From positions 1 through 64,000 of the forward strand of contig JAEXYH010000098.1 of the NCBI GenBank assembly GCA_023451735.1: a DNA stretch of 64,000 nucleotides. The letters are read 5' to 3'. The DNA comes from Pseudomonadota bacterium. Lineage in GTDB: Bacteria; Pseudomonadota; Alphaproteobacteria; Rhizobiales; Rhizobiaceae. The notes beneath the pieces were generated by a model. It was not told the origin of the DNA. It was given only the letters and a program-made list of their open reading frames with translations, and searched no databases. The translations under genes and the position numbers were made by a program. Shown here one piece after another: positions 1 to 8,648 of the stretch (the first letter of the stretch is position 1; each line of letters opens with the position of its first letter).

Positions 1-58
1 TGGGGCCTTCCTGATTAAGTTCACTGAAGTTGTCAACTTGACGCTTCGATTGCTCGGG

Positions 59-2284
59 TTACCAGGGCTTTGCGAGCTTGACGGTAAAGGTCCGGGCGTC
101 ACCGTAACCGCAGGCGCCGACGCCGCCGCAGGCTTCGACATATTCCTTGTCGAAGACGTTGGTGACGTTGAGCGATGCCGTCCAGTCATCCTTCTTGTAG
201 CGGATGGCGGCATCGACGACGGTGGATGAAGGCACTTTGAGCGTGTTGGTTTCGTTGGCCCAGGATTCGCCCTTGTAACGCAGGCCGGCACCGAGGCTCA
301 GGCCTTCCAGCGCACCGGTGGTGACCGTGTAATCGGCCCACAGCGAAGCCGTCCAGTCCGGAACGATATAGGGCGACTTGCCGATCAGCGCCGGGTTCGG
401 ATCGTTCTTCGTCACTTCCATGTCGGTATAGGAGAGCGAGCCGAGGATCTTCCAGTTCTCGTCGATATTGACCTTGCCTTCCAGCTCCACGCCCTTGGAT
501 TCCACTTCGCCGAGCTGGTCAACCCATGGAGCGAAACCGACGGCCACGGTGTTGTTGCGCTTCTTGATGTGGAAGACGGAAGCCGTAAAGGAGGCATCCA
601 TAAAGGTCGGATCATACTTGATGCCCGCCTCGTATTGCTGGCCTTCTTCCGGCTTGAGCGGTCCGGATGCTCCCATGCCGATCTGCGGATTGAAGAAGGT
701 CGCAGCGCTGACATAGGGCGTTACGCCGTTGTCGAATTCATAAGCGAGTCCTGCACGGCCGCTCCAGGCGTGGTCGGTATCCGTGTAGCTATCGTCGGGA
801 TTGCCGGGGGCGACCGGTATCTGATCCTTGAAATCGCTGTCGATATAGTCGAAGCGGCCGTTGAGCGTCACCAGCCAGCCGCCGCCGAAGCGAATCTGAT
901 CCTGCGCATAGATGCCAACCTGATGCATGGCTGCATCCTGATTGTAGAGCGGGTTTGGCTGGGTTTGTGGCAGGCCGGTATCCGGATCGATCTGCGGCAG
1001 GCCGTAGACCGGATCGGTCGGGTCGATCGAGCTTGCGCCGTAAGACGAGTTCTGGATGTTCTTGATATGATAGTAACGGTAGTCGACGCCGACCATGACC
1101 TTGTGGTTTGCGCCGCCGACATCGAAGTCGTTCTCGACACGATTGTCCCACGCGACACTGTTGACGCTCATGTCGCCCGTGAAGTTGAGCCGGTTGAGAT
1201 CGCCGGTCGCGGTGTAGAGAGACGGATAGACGAGATGTTCCCATTTATCGAGATGGGCGTAGCGGAAGTTCGACGTTGCTTTCCAGCCGCCTTCGAACTC
1301 GTGCTCCAGTTCATAACCGAGCATCTGCTGGTCGTAATGCCCGTTATCGACATCCGGCTCGCCCGGGAAGAAGCGACGGGAAATCTTGCCACCGAACGGG
1401 CCGTCGACGACGGTGCCCTCATAGGGCAGGAAGCCGTTGCCCGTATGTCGCTGGTTGAGGCCGGCTGCATAGGCATAGACGGTAAGCTTGGTGGCGTCGT
1501 CCGGTGAAATGGTCAGTTGCGGCATGATGAAGCCGCGGATGTCGTTGGTGTAGTCCGTATAACCTTCACCGCCGGCAAGCTTGCCGGTCAGACGATAACT
1601 GTAGACGCCGCTGTCACCCAGCTTGTCGGAGAAGTCGAAGCCGGTGAATGCATTGCCGTTACTGTTGATGCCGATCTCGGTGTAATAATAGGGAGCGTCG
1701 GTCGGCTGCTTTCGCACCAGATTGATGACGCCGCCGGCATTGGCACCGCCATAGAGAACGGAGGCCGGGCCCTTGAGCACTTCTACGCGCTCCAGCATGA
1801 ACGGATCGATCTGGAAATTGCCGAAGGCGTATGCGAACAAGTTGAGGCCGTCCATGTAGAGGCCGGTCTGGCCGGCATCGAAGCCGCGGACGTAGAACCA
1901 GTCCGTATCCGGGTCTGTGCCGTAGGGCTGTGTAACAACGCCGGGCGTGTAGCGCAGGGCTTCATCGACCTTGTTTACGACTGCGCGGTCGTCAAGTTCC
2001 GTGCGTCCGATGACAGAGACGGCTTGGGGAAGCTCGTTGATCGGCGTATCCGTCTTGGAACCGGTCGTCGTCTGCTTGGCTACATAGCCCTTGACCGGGC
2101 CGGTGCCGCCCTGTTCGCCTTCGCCCTGGATGACGATTGGCGCGAGCGTCGAGCCGCTTTGGGTTTGTGCTTCTTGCGCCTGTGCTGCCCAGGCTGCCAT
2201 CAGCCCGATCGCTGCAACACCCGTCCAGAGACCTGCCTTGACCACGTCCGCTCTCTTTGCGGAAGACTTGACCGTTTTCTTCAT
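59..2284 (-). CDS. TonB-dependent siderophore receptor (FhuA/FoxA type)
   Basis: Outer-membrane gated channel that takes up a ferric siderophore using TonB energy. With the ATG at 2284 the protein has 741 residues, normal for the family. It has a basic, hydrophobic signal peptide ending near AQAQ (about residue 37), a plug domain from about residue 70 (ELPQAVSVIG, LRYTPGV, VLKGPASVLYGG) and a long beta-barrel ending in an aromatic residue (KLAKPW). A GTG 12 bases upstream is also in frame, but the ATG follows a GGGG stretch at reasonable spacing. It lies downstream of an AraC regulator and an ABC exporter on the same strand and has its own iron-type operator. Hydroxamate specificity (ferrichrome or ferrioxamine) is likely from overall resemblance but not proven. 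Confidence 0.93.
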   Translation of the reverse strand: MKKTVKSSAKRADVVKAGLWTGVAAIGLMAAWAAQAQEAQTQSGSTLAPIVIQGEGEQGGTGPVKGYVAKQTTTGSKTDTPINELPQAVSVIGRTELDDRAVVNKVDEALRYTPGVVTQPYGTDPDTDWFYVRGFDAGQTGLYMDGLNLFAYAFGNFQIDPFMLERVEVLKGPASVLYGGANAGGVINLVRKQPTDAPYYYTEIGINSNGNAFTGFDFSDKLGDSGVYSYRLTGKLAGGEGYTDYTNDIRGFIMPQLTISPDDATKLTVYAYAAGLNQRHTGNGFLPYEGTVVDGPFGGKISRRFFPGEPDVDNGHYDQQMLGYELEHEFEGGWKATSNFRYAHLDKWEHLVYPSLYTATGDLNRLNFTGDMSVNSVAWDNRVENDFDVGGANHKVMVGVDYRYYHIKNIQNSSYGASSIDPTDPVYGLPQIDPDTGLPQTQPNPLYNQDAAMHQVGIYAQDQIRFGGGWLVTLNGRFDYIDSDFKDQIPVAPGNPDDSYTDTDHAWSGRAGLAYEFDNGVTPYVSAATFFNPQIGMGASGPLKPEEGQQYEAGIKYDPTFMDASFTASVFHIKKRNNTVAVGFAPWVDQLGEVESKGVELEGKVNIDENWKILGSLSYTDMEVTKNDPNPALIGKSPYIVPDWTASLWADYTVTTGALEGLSLGAGLRYKGESWANETNTLKVPSSTVVDAAIRYKKDDWTASLNVTNVFDKEYVEACGGVGACGYGDARTFTVKLAKPW

Positions 2285-2329
2285 TCTTTGCCCCACTCGC
2301 GCCGCTTTGTCCGCGGTAATCTAATAAGC

Positions 2330-2344
2330 TGAGTGGTTAACTCA
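2330..2344. promoter_or_regulatory. Candidate RirA iron-responsive operator (IRO)
   Basis: The sequence TGAGTGGTTAACTCA fits the TGA-N9-TCA consensus of the rhizobial iron-responsive operator bound by the Fe-S regulator RirA. It is a near-perfect palindrome and ends 45 bases upstream of the receptor ATG, a fitting position for promoter repression. The motif match is read directly; RirA binding is inferred from known Rhizobium and Agrobacterium iron genes. Confidence 0.6.
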
Positions 2345-2429
2345 GATTTCGCCTATGTGCTTGTTCTGATGTGCGGGACTTGAACGATATTGGGCAAAGT
2401 TCTGTCGGTTGCGCAATCGCCCGCATGTT

Positions 2430-3314
2430 TTATTCCGACTGTGACTTTTTCCACTGCGATGGCGCCAGCCCCACATGCTTGCGGAACACGCGGGAAAAAT
2501 GCGCATGGTCGGAGAAACCGGTTTCAGCAGCGATTTCCGTCAGCGGCTGTTCGCCGGATTTCAGCATCGCCTTGGCGCGGGAAAGCCTCGCATTCATCTG
2601 CCATTCGTGCGGTGCCATTCCCGTCGAGGCCTTGAAGGAATGGGAGAAATGCGATTGCGACAGGCCGGTCAGCACTGCCAGTTCTTCCAGCCTTATATTG
2701 CGCAGGCAATGCTGTTCGATGAATTCGGTTGCCCGCTTCAACTGCCATGGCGCAAGCGCCCCGCGCTTGCGCGGTTCGGACTTCGCGAGCTTCAGCACGT
2801 CGATCAGAAGTGCCAGCGCCAGCCCATCGCCATATAGATCGTGCAGCGGATCGGGATTGGCGATTTCGGCGGCGATCAGTTCGGCAAGCGCCATGACGCG
2901 TTGATCGGCGAAGACCAGTTGCGGGTCCTTCAACCGGCGCGGATCGAGATTGTCGCCAAGTCTTCGGCTCATCGTGTCCGTTTCGAAATGGATGTCGAGA
3001 TGCCGGACATATTGCACGTCCTTGATGTCGATCCACAGGTCCATTTCGGCGGGGATATAGGAGATCGGGCTGACGCTGGCATCCTGCAGCAGCCCCGTTT
3101 CCCGTGGGGTGCGTTTCAGGGCGGGACGCCCCTGGCCACGCTGCTCGAGAAGAATGAAGAGGCGAGGATCGCGCGCCACATAGTAGCCGCCGGCGTAAGC
3201 GGCGCATTCCACGTCCCACAGATCGGCGGTAATGCCATTCCAGTATCGCCGACGCAGTCCACCCAGAACCGAAAATCCTTCGATCTGGTTGCGCATTCTC
3301 GGCTGAAACGTCAT
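2430..3314 (-). CDS. AraC family transcriptional regulator
   Basis: DNA-binding activator of about 294 residues. The C-terminal 100 residues hold the two AraC helix-turn-helix motifs: IRLEELAVLTGLSQSHFSHSFK, shown here as LEELAVLTGLSQSHFSH, and LTEIAAETGFSDHAHFSRVF, then the family signature GLAPSQW. The N-terminal part has no obvious named domain and probably senses a ligand. I chose the ATG at 3314 because the longer reading starts with a TTG and has a basic, unlikely leader. It sits between an exporter and a siderophore receptor on the same strand, which suggests it activates siderophore use, as AraC regulators of this kind (PchR, RhrA) do. The inducer is unknown. Confidence 0.9.
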   Translation of the reverse strand: MTFQPRMRNQIEGFSVLGGLRRRYWNGITADLWDVECAAYAGGYYVARDPRLFILLEQRGQGRPALKRTPRETGLLQDASVSPISYIPAEMDLWIDIKDVQYVRHLDIHFETDTMSRRLGDNLDPRRLKDPQLVFADQRVMALAELIAAEIANPDPLHDLYGDGLALALLIDVLKLAKSEPRKRGALAPWQLKRATEFIEQHCLRNIRLEELAVLTGLSQSHFSHSFKASTGMAPHEWQMNARLSRAKAMLKSGEQPLTEIAAETGFSDHAHFSRVFRKHVGLAPSQWKKSQSE

Positions 3315-3436
3315 GCTCCGACCCCACGGCTCCACTCTCGTGATATAGGCCACGAGTAAAACTATCCTTCTTTTATCAAGTTTCTTGCGCGCCTTCAACT
3401 GTGGCGAATCGGGCGCTGCTCGCCACAGTCTTGTCG

Positions 3437-5152
3437 TCAGGCGCCGTGCTGGGCGGAATGCAGGCGGTTGTAAGCGCCGCGCCGCGCGATCAGTTCCTGA
3501 TGCGTACCCTGTTCCAGAATGCCGCTTTCATCGATCACCACGATGCGGTCGGCGCCTTGGATGGTGGCGAGGCGATGGGCGATGATCAGCGTCGTGCGCC
3601 CGACCGCAAGTTCGGCAAGCGAGCGCTGGATCGCCCGCTCGGTTTCCGTGTCGAGCGCCGAGGTCGCCTCGTCGAGGATCAGGATTGGCGGGTTTTTCAG
3701 GAACATGCGGGCGATCGCCACGCGCTGCTTCTGGCCGCCGGACAGTTTCACACCGCGCTCGCCCACCACGGTATCCAGCCCGTCCGGCAGGTCCGCGATC
3801 AGGTCTTCCAGCCGCGCCCGGCGAGCCGCTTCCATGATCTCCGCATCGCCGGCGCCGAGCCGGCCATAGGCAATGTTTTCCCGCATCGTGCCGCCGAACA
3901 GGAACACGTCCTGCTGCACTATGCCGATCTGCTGGCGCAGCGATGCCTTGGTCATCTTGCGGATATCCAGGCCGTCGATGGTGATGCTGCCATTCGAAAC
4001 GTCGTAGAAACGCGGAAGAAGCGAGCACATCGTCGTCTTTCCCGCGCCCGAAGGGCCGACAAAGGCAATTGTCTCGCCGGGCCGGATCGACAGGCTGACA
4101 TCCTTGAGGATCGGCTTCTCTGCGCTGTAGCCGAAGGAGATATTATTGTAGTCGATCGCCCCCTTGAGCGTCCCGACGGCAACCGCATCCGGCGCATCGG
4201 CAATATCCGGCTCGGTATCGACAAGTTCGGTAAAACGACGGAAACCGGCAATGCCCTTCGGATAGGTCTCGATGACGGAATTGATCTTTTCCACCGGGCG
4301 AAAGAATACGGCAACAAGCAGCAGGAAACCGATGAAGCCGCCGGCGGTCAGTTCACCCTGCAGAACGAACCAGGCGCCGGCAATCATCACGATCATCTGT
4401 GTCAACCGCATGCTCATGTAGCTGAGCGAGGTGCTGGCGGCCATGATCTTGTAGGCCTCAAGCTTCACTCGGCGATAGTTCTGGTTGTCGCGTTCGAAAA
4501 GCGCCCGTTCATGCGGCTCGTTGGCGAAGGCCTGCACGACGCGCATGCCGCCGACATTTTCCTCGATGCGCGTATTGAAATCGCCCACCCGCTCGAACAA
4601 TCGGCGGAAATTGGCGCTCATCCGCGCGCCGTAGCGGCTCGTCACCCAGGCCGTCAGCGGCACGACCAGCGCCGTGATCAGCGCCAGTTTCCAGTTGACC
4701 GAAATCATCAGCGCCAGCGCGCCGATGAATGTCATGATAGCGATGAACAGGTCTTCGGGGCCGTGATGCGCAACTTCGCCGATCTCTTCCAGATCCTTGG
4801 TCAGGCGTCCGACAAGATGGCCGGTCTTATGGTTGTCGTAATAGCGGAAGGAAAGCTTCTGCATATGGTTGAAGGCTTCCCGGCGCATATCGGTCTCGAT
4901 ATTGATGCCGAGCATGTGGCCCCAATAGGTAACCACCACCATCATGCCGGTATTCACCACATAGCAGAACAACAGCGCGATCGAGGCAAGCACGATCAGC
5001 ACCCATTCCTGCGTCACCAGCAGCCGGTCGACGAACAGCTTGACTGCCATCGGAAAACCGAGTTCCAGCAGGCCGGAGAGCACCGCGCAACTGAAATCGA
5101 GGATGAACAGACCGCGATAGGGGCGGTAATAGGCGAAGAAACGGGAAAGCAT
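3437..5152 (-). CDS. ABC exporter, fused permease and ATPase
   Basis: Half-size type I ABC exporter of 571 residues that would work as a homodimer in the inner membrane. The N-terminal half holds about six membrane helices. The C-terminal nucleotide-binding domain shows Walker A GPSGAGKTT (about residues 365-373), the signature LSGGQKQR, Walker B ILILDEATSALD and the H-loop IIAHR. The ATG at 5152 (MLSRFFAYYRPYRG) is preferred over upstream starts, which add a non-conserved leader. It lies 122 bases upstream of the AraC gene on the same strand, so a role in exporting a siderophore or a toxic lipid/drug is possible. The substrate cannot be told from the sequence. Confidence 0.9.
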   Translation of the reverse strand: MLSRFFAYYRPYRGLFILDFSCAVLSGLLELGFPMAVKLFVDRLLVTQEWVLIVLASIALLFCYVVNTGMMVVVTYWGHMLGINIETDMRREAFNHMQKLSFRYYDNHKTGHLVGRLTKDLEEIGEVAHHGPEDLFIAIMTFIGALALMISVNWKLALITALVVPLTAWVTSRYGARMSANFRRLFERVGDFNTRIEENVGGMRVVQAFANEPHERALFERDNQNYRRVKLEAYKIMAASTSLSYMSMRLTQMIVMIAGAWFVLQGELTAGGFIGFLLLVAVFFRPVEKINSVIETYPKGIAGFRRFTELVDTEPDIADAPDAVAVGTLKGAIDYNNISFGYSAEKPILKDVSLSIRPGETIAFVGPSGAGKTTMCSLLPRFYDVSNGSITIDGLDIRKMTKASLRQQIGIVQQDVFLFGGTMRENIAYGRLGAGDAEIMEAARRARLEDLIADLPDGLDTVVGERGVKLSGGQKQRVAIARMFLKNPPILILDEATSALDTETERAIQRSLAELAVGRTTLIIAHRLATIQGADRIVVIDESGILEQGTHQELIARRGAYNRLHSAQHGA

Positions 5153-5387
5153 TACGGCATCTCTGGAATGTGGTTCGGCGACAGATCGCCGGAAAGAAAG
5201 CAGCCAAACTTGAGCCGCATCCTCCATATTCGAAAATGATCGCATTCGGAAAGTCCAAATATCTGCGGGCAGAGGCGAATATCTGGATTATGCCGTGTTC
5301 ACACCTCTAACCGCCACCAAATGACTGATGAGCGGCTGGAAAGTAAGCGATCTCGAAAGAAGGCACTGGGGCGGTCGTTCCGGGAGC

Positions 5388-6197
5388 TCAGTCGCCGCCG
5401 GCCATGAACTTCCATTGCCCGTCAGGCGAAATCCCGATGCGGTAGAAATTGTAGTTGCCGGTTTCTTCCATGCCCATCAGGTCACCCGCGGTGACGATGC
5501 GCAGCAGCTCCACCCGTTCCGGCGGGGTGAGTTCGGAAAGCGGTTTGCCGGTGAAATAGGGCCAGACGTAAGCTTCGTCCGGTGTCCCTGCATCGATCCG
5601 TGCAGCACCCGTGGCCAGAAGATCAAGCATGATCGCAAGGATTTCCTGACCTTCCGGATCGCCTGAAAAGTTCTTCAGCGTGTCGATCGGGTCATCGCTC
5701 TCGTTGTTCATGATCTGCGGCGGTTTCGGCGTGCCTTCGATCAATGGCCGCAGCCGTTCGATGTCGCCGGAAGCGGCAGCTTCCACAAGCTTTTCACGGA
5801 GTGCCTTCACCGGAGCTGGGAGGGTCGAAAGATCGCGTATGATCTCGGCCGGCGATTGATCGGTTGCGGTGGGCGAACCGGAACCGCCCGGATTGGCATC
5901 CGTGCCGTCCGTTCTGGGCGCCGCCTTGGGGGGCGGTTGCGGGGCCGTCTCGCCACTGGCTGCAGGCGCCGTGTTTTCGGCATCGTCCTGAGCCGCGTCG
6001 CTTTCAGGAGCTTGGACCGGTTTTGCCGGGGGCGCACCTTCGAAGGCCTGCCTGAGGGGCGTTTCCTGCGGGAGCGTGTTTTCGGCGACGGGCGGGATTC
6101 GGCCGTCCGAGAGCGCCAAAGCGTTCTTGCCAAAGGTAATCATGGCCACTGATGCCAGTAGCCAGATCATGACGGGTTTGGGAGCCGCGTTCCGCAT
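5388..6197 (-). CDS. Exported hypothetical protein with Pro/Ala-rich linker
   Basis: Protein of 269 residues that I do not recognise. Residues 10-29 form a hydrophobic signal or anchor segment (MIWLLASVAMITFG, then ALALS). Residues 45-120 are a low-complexity linker rich in Pro, Ala, Asp and Glu. The C-terminal 150 residues are globular, with a helical stretch (PVKALREKLVEAAASGDIER) that resembles a short repeat-type helix pair, and the segment YVWPYFTGKPLSELTPPERVEL. This suggests a secreted or periplasmic protein with a folded C-terminal domain. It follows an 85-residue gene by only 14 bases, so the two are probably cotranscribed. No function is assigned. Confidence 0.75.
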   Translation of the reverse strand: MRNAAPKPVMIWLLASVAMITFGKNALALSDGRIPPVAENTLPQETPLRQAFEGAPPAKPVQAPESDAAQDDAENTAPAASGETAPQPPPKAAPRTDGTDANPGGSGSPTATDQSPAEIIRDLSTLPAPVKALREKLVEAAASGDIERLRPLIEGTPKPPQIMNNESDDPIDTLKNFSGDPEGQEILAIMLDLLATGAARIDAGTPDEAYVWPYFTGKPLSELTPPERVELLRIVTAGDLMGMEETGNYNFYRIGISPDGQWKFMAGGD

Positions 6198-6211
6198 GGG
6201 AAGCCCGGATG

Positions 6212-6469
6212 CTATTGAATGTTGCGTTCGGGAGAGAATTCGCCAGCCAGCATCCGCTCACGAAGTGATTCGAGCAGTGCTTCTGCGCCTTCCTCTCCGC
6301 GAAGACGGATCGTCTCGCGCATGGCGAATGCGATCGCGGCATCGGCGATGATTTCCGGCTCGATGCCGTCTGCGCGTCCGTCTGCCCAGGCGTCGTTCTG
6401 ATATTCGAGCGCGACCTGCATCTTTTCGTGGACGATCATGTCATCGATTTCGTTGCGGCCTGACTGCAT
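6212..6469 (-). CDS. Small conserved-looking hypothetical protein
   Basis: Acidic, helix-rich protein of 85 residues with no recognised domain. It contains a charged central segment (EPEIIADAAIAFAMRETIRL) and no signal peptide or membrane span, so it is probably cytoplasmic. It lies 14 bases upstream of the exported protein gene and on the same strand, which supports a two-gene unit. The reading frame has codon use like its neighbours. Confidence 0.65.
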   Translation of the reverse strand: MQSGRNEIDDMIVHEKMQVALEYQNDAWADGRADGIEPEIIADAAIAFAMRETIRLRGEEGAEALLESLRERMLAGEFSPERNIQ

Positions 6470-6584
6470 ACTGAACTTTCCTCGGTGCCGGCCATGAGGC
6501 CGATTTGATTACTGCGCCGTTAACAACTTTATCAGCCTTTTATCGAAACGACACGCCCTCCCGGCGAAAGAGGTAAATAATCCG

Positions 6585-7022
6585 CTAATTTCCGAAGCGG
6601 GAGGTTATTTCCACGGCAAGTGTTGCGCCTTCGTTACGGTATCGCTCCTCAGCGGTGCGTGCGGCAAGCGTGCAGGATGTGTGTACGGCGGCAAAGGAGC
6701 GGTATCCACGATTATAGGCCGCCGTCAACCGTTCGCGCCGCGCCGGTTCGTTTGCCGCATCTGAATCGAGCAACTGCCGCATTGTCCGGCGCCAGTCTTC
6801 CTGTGGCGCGCCGCACAATTCCCTCAAGTAACTGATCGATCCGAGAACTTCGGCAAGCCGCAAAAGCCGGCCGTCATAGGGCGCAGGCTTTGCCGTGTCG
6901 GTCGGTGCAGCCTGCTGAACCGGAGCCTTGGTCTCCGCCGCCGGCTTCTTGGCCGTCTGGGCGGCAAGCGGCAGGGCCGATGCGATAAGAAGCGGCAGAA
7001 CGAGGCAGGCAGCGGATCTCAA
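6585..7022 (-). CDS. TIGR02301 family secreted protein
   Basis: Protein of 145 residues with a cleavable signal peptide (LVLPLLIASALPLAAQ) and then a Lys/Ala/Pro linker. The mature domain carries the pattern YDGRLLRLAEVLGSISYLRELC, cited here as LRLAEVLGSISYLRELC, followed by EDWR and a second Cys near the end (HTSC), as in the uncharacterised alphaproteobacterial family TIGR02301. The two cysteines may form a periplasmic disulfide. The family has no known function. It is followed upstream by the Nudix gene on the same strand with an 83-base gap. Confidence 0.8.
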   Translation of the reverse strand: MRSAACLVLPLLIASALPLAAQTAKKPAAETKAPVQQAAPTDTAKPAPYDGRLLRLAEVLGSISYLRELCGAPQEDWRRTMRQLLDSDAANEPARRERLTAAYNRGYRSFAAVHTSCTLAARTAEERYRNEGATLAVEITSRFGN

Positions 7023-7105
7023 ACGGAATTCCTTGATTCGGTCTTCGGGTCGAAAGCTTTTATTCGGTCACCTGTGATTCGGCGACCGTGAAGCGATGTT
7101 GGATC

Positions 7106-7528
7106 TTACCCACCGGCTGCGAGCGCCGCCAGCTTTTCGGCGCAATCGCGAACGCTGGGTGGGCAGGGCAGGCGGCGGATTTCTTCCGCCGTATACCAGC
7201 CCGGATCGGCCGCATCGTCGGCGGCAATCGCCTCGACGTCCGAGTCGGCCTCAATAAGGAAGACGGAGAGAAAAAAATGCCGCCCGTCATCCTTTGCGCC
7301 TTTCAGATCATAGGTGGCGAAAAGGGTAGGGCTATGCGCCCGAATGCCGGTCTCCTCGAAAAATTCCCGCAGCGCCGTTTCGGCCGGCGTCTCGCCCGGC
7401 TCCGCGCGGCCACCGGGAAAAGCAAAAAGATCGGCCATCGGCGGGTTCTTCCGCCGGATCAGAAGAAAGCGACCGTCGCGTTCGAGAATGGCGGAGGATG
7501 CAGCTTGGGCGGAGGCGGGCATTGGCAT
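7106..7528 (-). CDS. Nudix hydrolase
   Basis: Hydrolase of 140 residues for nucleoside diphosphates linked to another group. The complete Nudix box is visible at about residues 39-61: G, five residues, E, seven residues, REFFEETGI, with the two catalytic Glu of the REUXEEXGU pattern. The segment ILERDGRFLLIRR and the glycine pair just before the box fit the fold. Substrate may be NADH, ADP-ribose or a damaged nucleotide; the sequence does not decide. The start could also be the second Met, two residues later. It is close downstream of the antitoxin gene (12 bases), so read-through transcription is likely. Confidence 0.9.
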   Translation of the reverse strand: MPMPASAQAASSAILERDGRFLLIRRKNPPMADLFAFPGGRAEPGETPAETALREFFEETGIRAHSPTLFATYDLKGAKDDGRHFFLSVFLIEADSDVEAIAADDAADPGWYTAEEIRRLPCPPSVRDCAEKLAALAAGG

Positions 7529-7540
7529 TGTCTCAATAAC

Positions 7541-7849
7541 TTAAGCTGCTGTCAGGGTCGGGATCTGGCTCACATCCACATCTCGTTCTGCATGCCAGGC
7601 ATCGTAGGCCGCCTGCATCCGCAGCCAGATTGCAGCGCCATCACCAAACATCTTCCCAAGACGTGCAGCAACATTGGGAGAGATCGGCTTGCGTTCTCTC
7701 AGGATGTCATAAAGTTGCTGACGTGAAATACCGAGCAATTCAGCAATCTCAACTTTCGTCTTCCCGGTCGCCGCGATCACGTCATCGAGCAATGCCCCTG
7801 GATGAGACGGGCTGCGTCTGATGGGTCGGTTTACTTCGTATTCGGTCAT
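7541..7849 (-). CDS. higA: HigA-type antitoxin, XRE family
   Basis: DNA-binding antitoxin of 102 residues. The helix-turn-helix lies at about residues 32-60 (TKVEIAELLGISRQQLYDIL), after the HPGALLDDVI lead-in typical of HigA/VapI-like proteins, and ends in AIWLRMQAAYDAWHA. The ATG at 7849 is preferred because GGGAG precedes it by 9 bases; in-frame ATGs at 7858 and 7870 lie on or before that ribosome site. It neutralises the RelE-like toxin encoded just upstream and probably represses the pair by binding the palindrome at 8155-8177. Confidence 0.88.
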   Translation of the reverse strand: MTEYEVNRPIRRSPSHPGALLDDVIAATGKTKVEIAELLGISRQQLYDILRERKPISPNVAARLGKMFGDGAAIWLRMQAAYDAWHAERDVDVSQIPTLTAA

Positions 7850-7869
7850 TGTTGTCATCTCCCGGGCCA

Positions 7870-8148
7870 TCAATGATATTGCTTGAAGTCGACACGAACC
7901 GGATCCTTGCCGTCGAATTCGAATGTTATGCACCAAGGGCCGTTCACGTGGACGGTGCAGCGTGTCGGATCAAAACCATTTAAAGAGTGAAAGTCGAAAC
8001 CCGGCAGGTTCATGTCTTGCGGTGATTCCGCGACATCCAGGCGGTCAAGGCGCACCAAAATGTGCTTGTGCATCCTGGCGTCGATCTTGCTCGCTTTACC
8101 TGTTTCGAACAGGCTCGCCAGCGCCTTGCTCTGGAAGGATTTGATCAT
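7870..8148 (-). CDS. higB: HigB-type toxin, RelE/ParE superfamily
   Basis: Ribosome-dependent mRNA interferase-like protein of 92 residues. It begins MIKSFQSKALASLFETG, with the motifs ARMHKHILVRLDRLD and WCITFEFDGKDPVRVDF that mark the HigB/GraT subgroup (Fe-S-free RelE fold, toxin gene first). The ATG at 8148 is six bases from a perfect inverted repeat and matches family length; the longer upstream reading runs through the operator and is rejected. The toxin-first order with the antitoxin starting 21 bases after the toxin stop is the usual higBA layout. Confidence 0.9.
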   Translation of the reverse strand: MIKSFQSKALASLFETGKASKIDARMHKHILVRLDRLDVAESPQDMNLPGFDFHSLNGFDPTRCTVHVNGPWCITFEFDGKDPVRVDFKQYH

Positions 8149-8154
8149 GAAAGC

Positions 8155-8177
8155 TTTGTAAGCATTTAGCTTACAAA
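8155..8177. promoter_or_regulatory. higBA operator palindrome
   Basis: Perfect 9-base inverted repeat TTTGTAAGC, five-base spacer ATTTA, GCTTACAAA, ending six bases before the toxin ATG. This is the position and symmetry expected for autoregulation by the HigA antitoxin. Binding is inferred; the repeat itself is exact. Confidence 0.7.
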
Positions 8178-8267
8178 CCGTCAAGATCGGCGGATACAGA
8201 TGTTGTGTCGTTGTCGTCAGCATTCTGAGGTGATAATTCCGGCAGGTCCAGCTACTCAAGGCGCCTC

Positions 8268-8594
8268 ATGCAGACCTATCTCCTCTACACCTTTGCTGCA
8301 CTTGCCGAAATCGCCGGCTGCTTTGCCTTCTGGGCCTGGCTGAAACTGGATAAGTCGCCGCTCTGGCTGGCGCCAGGTATGGTCTCGCTGGCCGCCTTCG
8401 CCTGGGCTCTTGCGCTCGTGCCGGCGGAAGCAGCGGGTCGAGCTTATGCGGCTTACGGCGCCATCTATATCGTTGCTTCGGTTCTCTGGCTCTGGGGTGT
8501 CGAGGGGCGTTCACCCGATCGCTGGGATGTGACGGGCGCCGTTGTCTGCCTGGTCGGCGGGGCAATCATCCTGTTCGGGCCGCGCAGCGCCTGA
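8268..8594 (+). CDS. YnfA/UPF0060 family membrane protein
   Basis: Inner-membrane protein of 108 residues with four predicted helices. The family pattern is clear: TFAALAEIAGCFAFWAWL in the first helix, GRAYAAYGAIYI in the third, and LWGVEGRSPDRWDVTGA before the last. It resembles small multidrug-resistance-type transporters, and YnfA homologues have been linked to efflux, but the physiological substrate is unsettled. The gene stands alone, diverging from higBA. Confidence 0.93.
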   Translation: MQTYLLYTFAALAEIAGCFAFWAWLKLDKSPLWLAPGMVSLAAFAWALALVPAEAAGRAYAAYGAIYIVASVLWLWGVEGRSPDRWDVTGAVVCLVGGAIILFGPRSA

Positions 8595-8648
8595 TCTCAG
8601 GCGGCCAAATTTCTTGACCGTTTTCAAACCCGATGCCATCTAAAACCG

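Noticed and set aside
3401..5239. 612-residue open frame on the plus strand
   Set aside because: It lies fully opposite the ABC exporter gene, is rich in His/Arg/Asp and shows no domain or ribosome site; high GC often gives long antisense frames.
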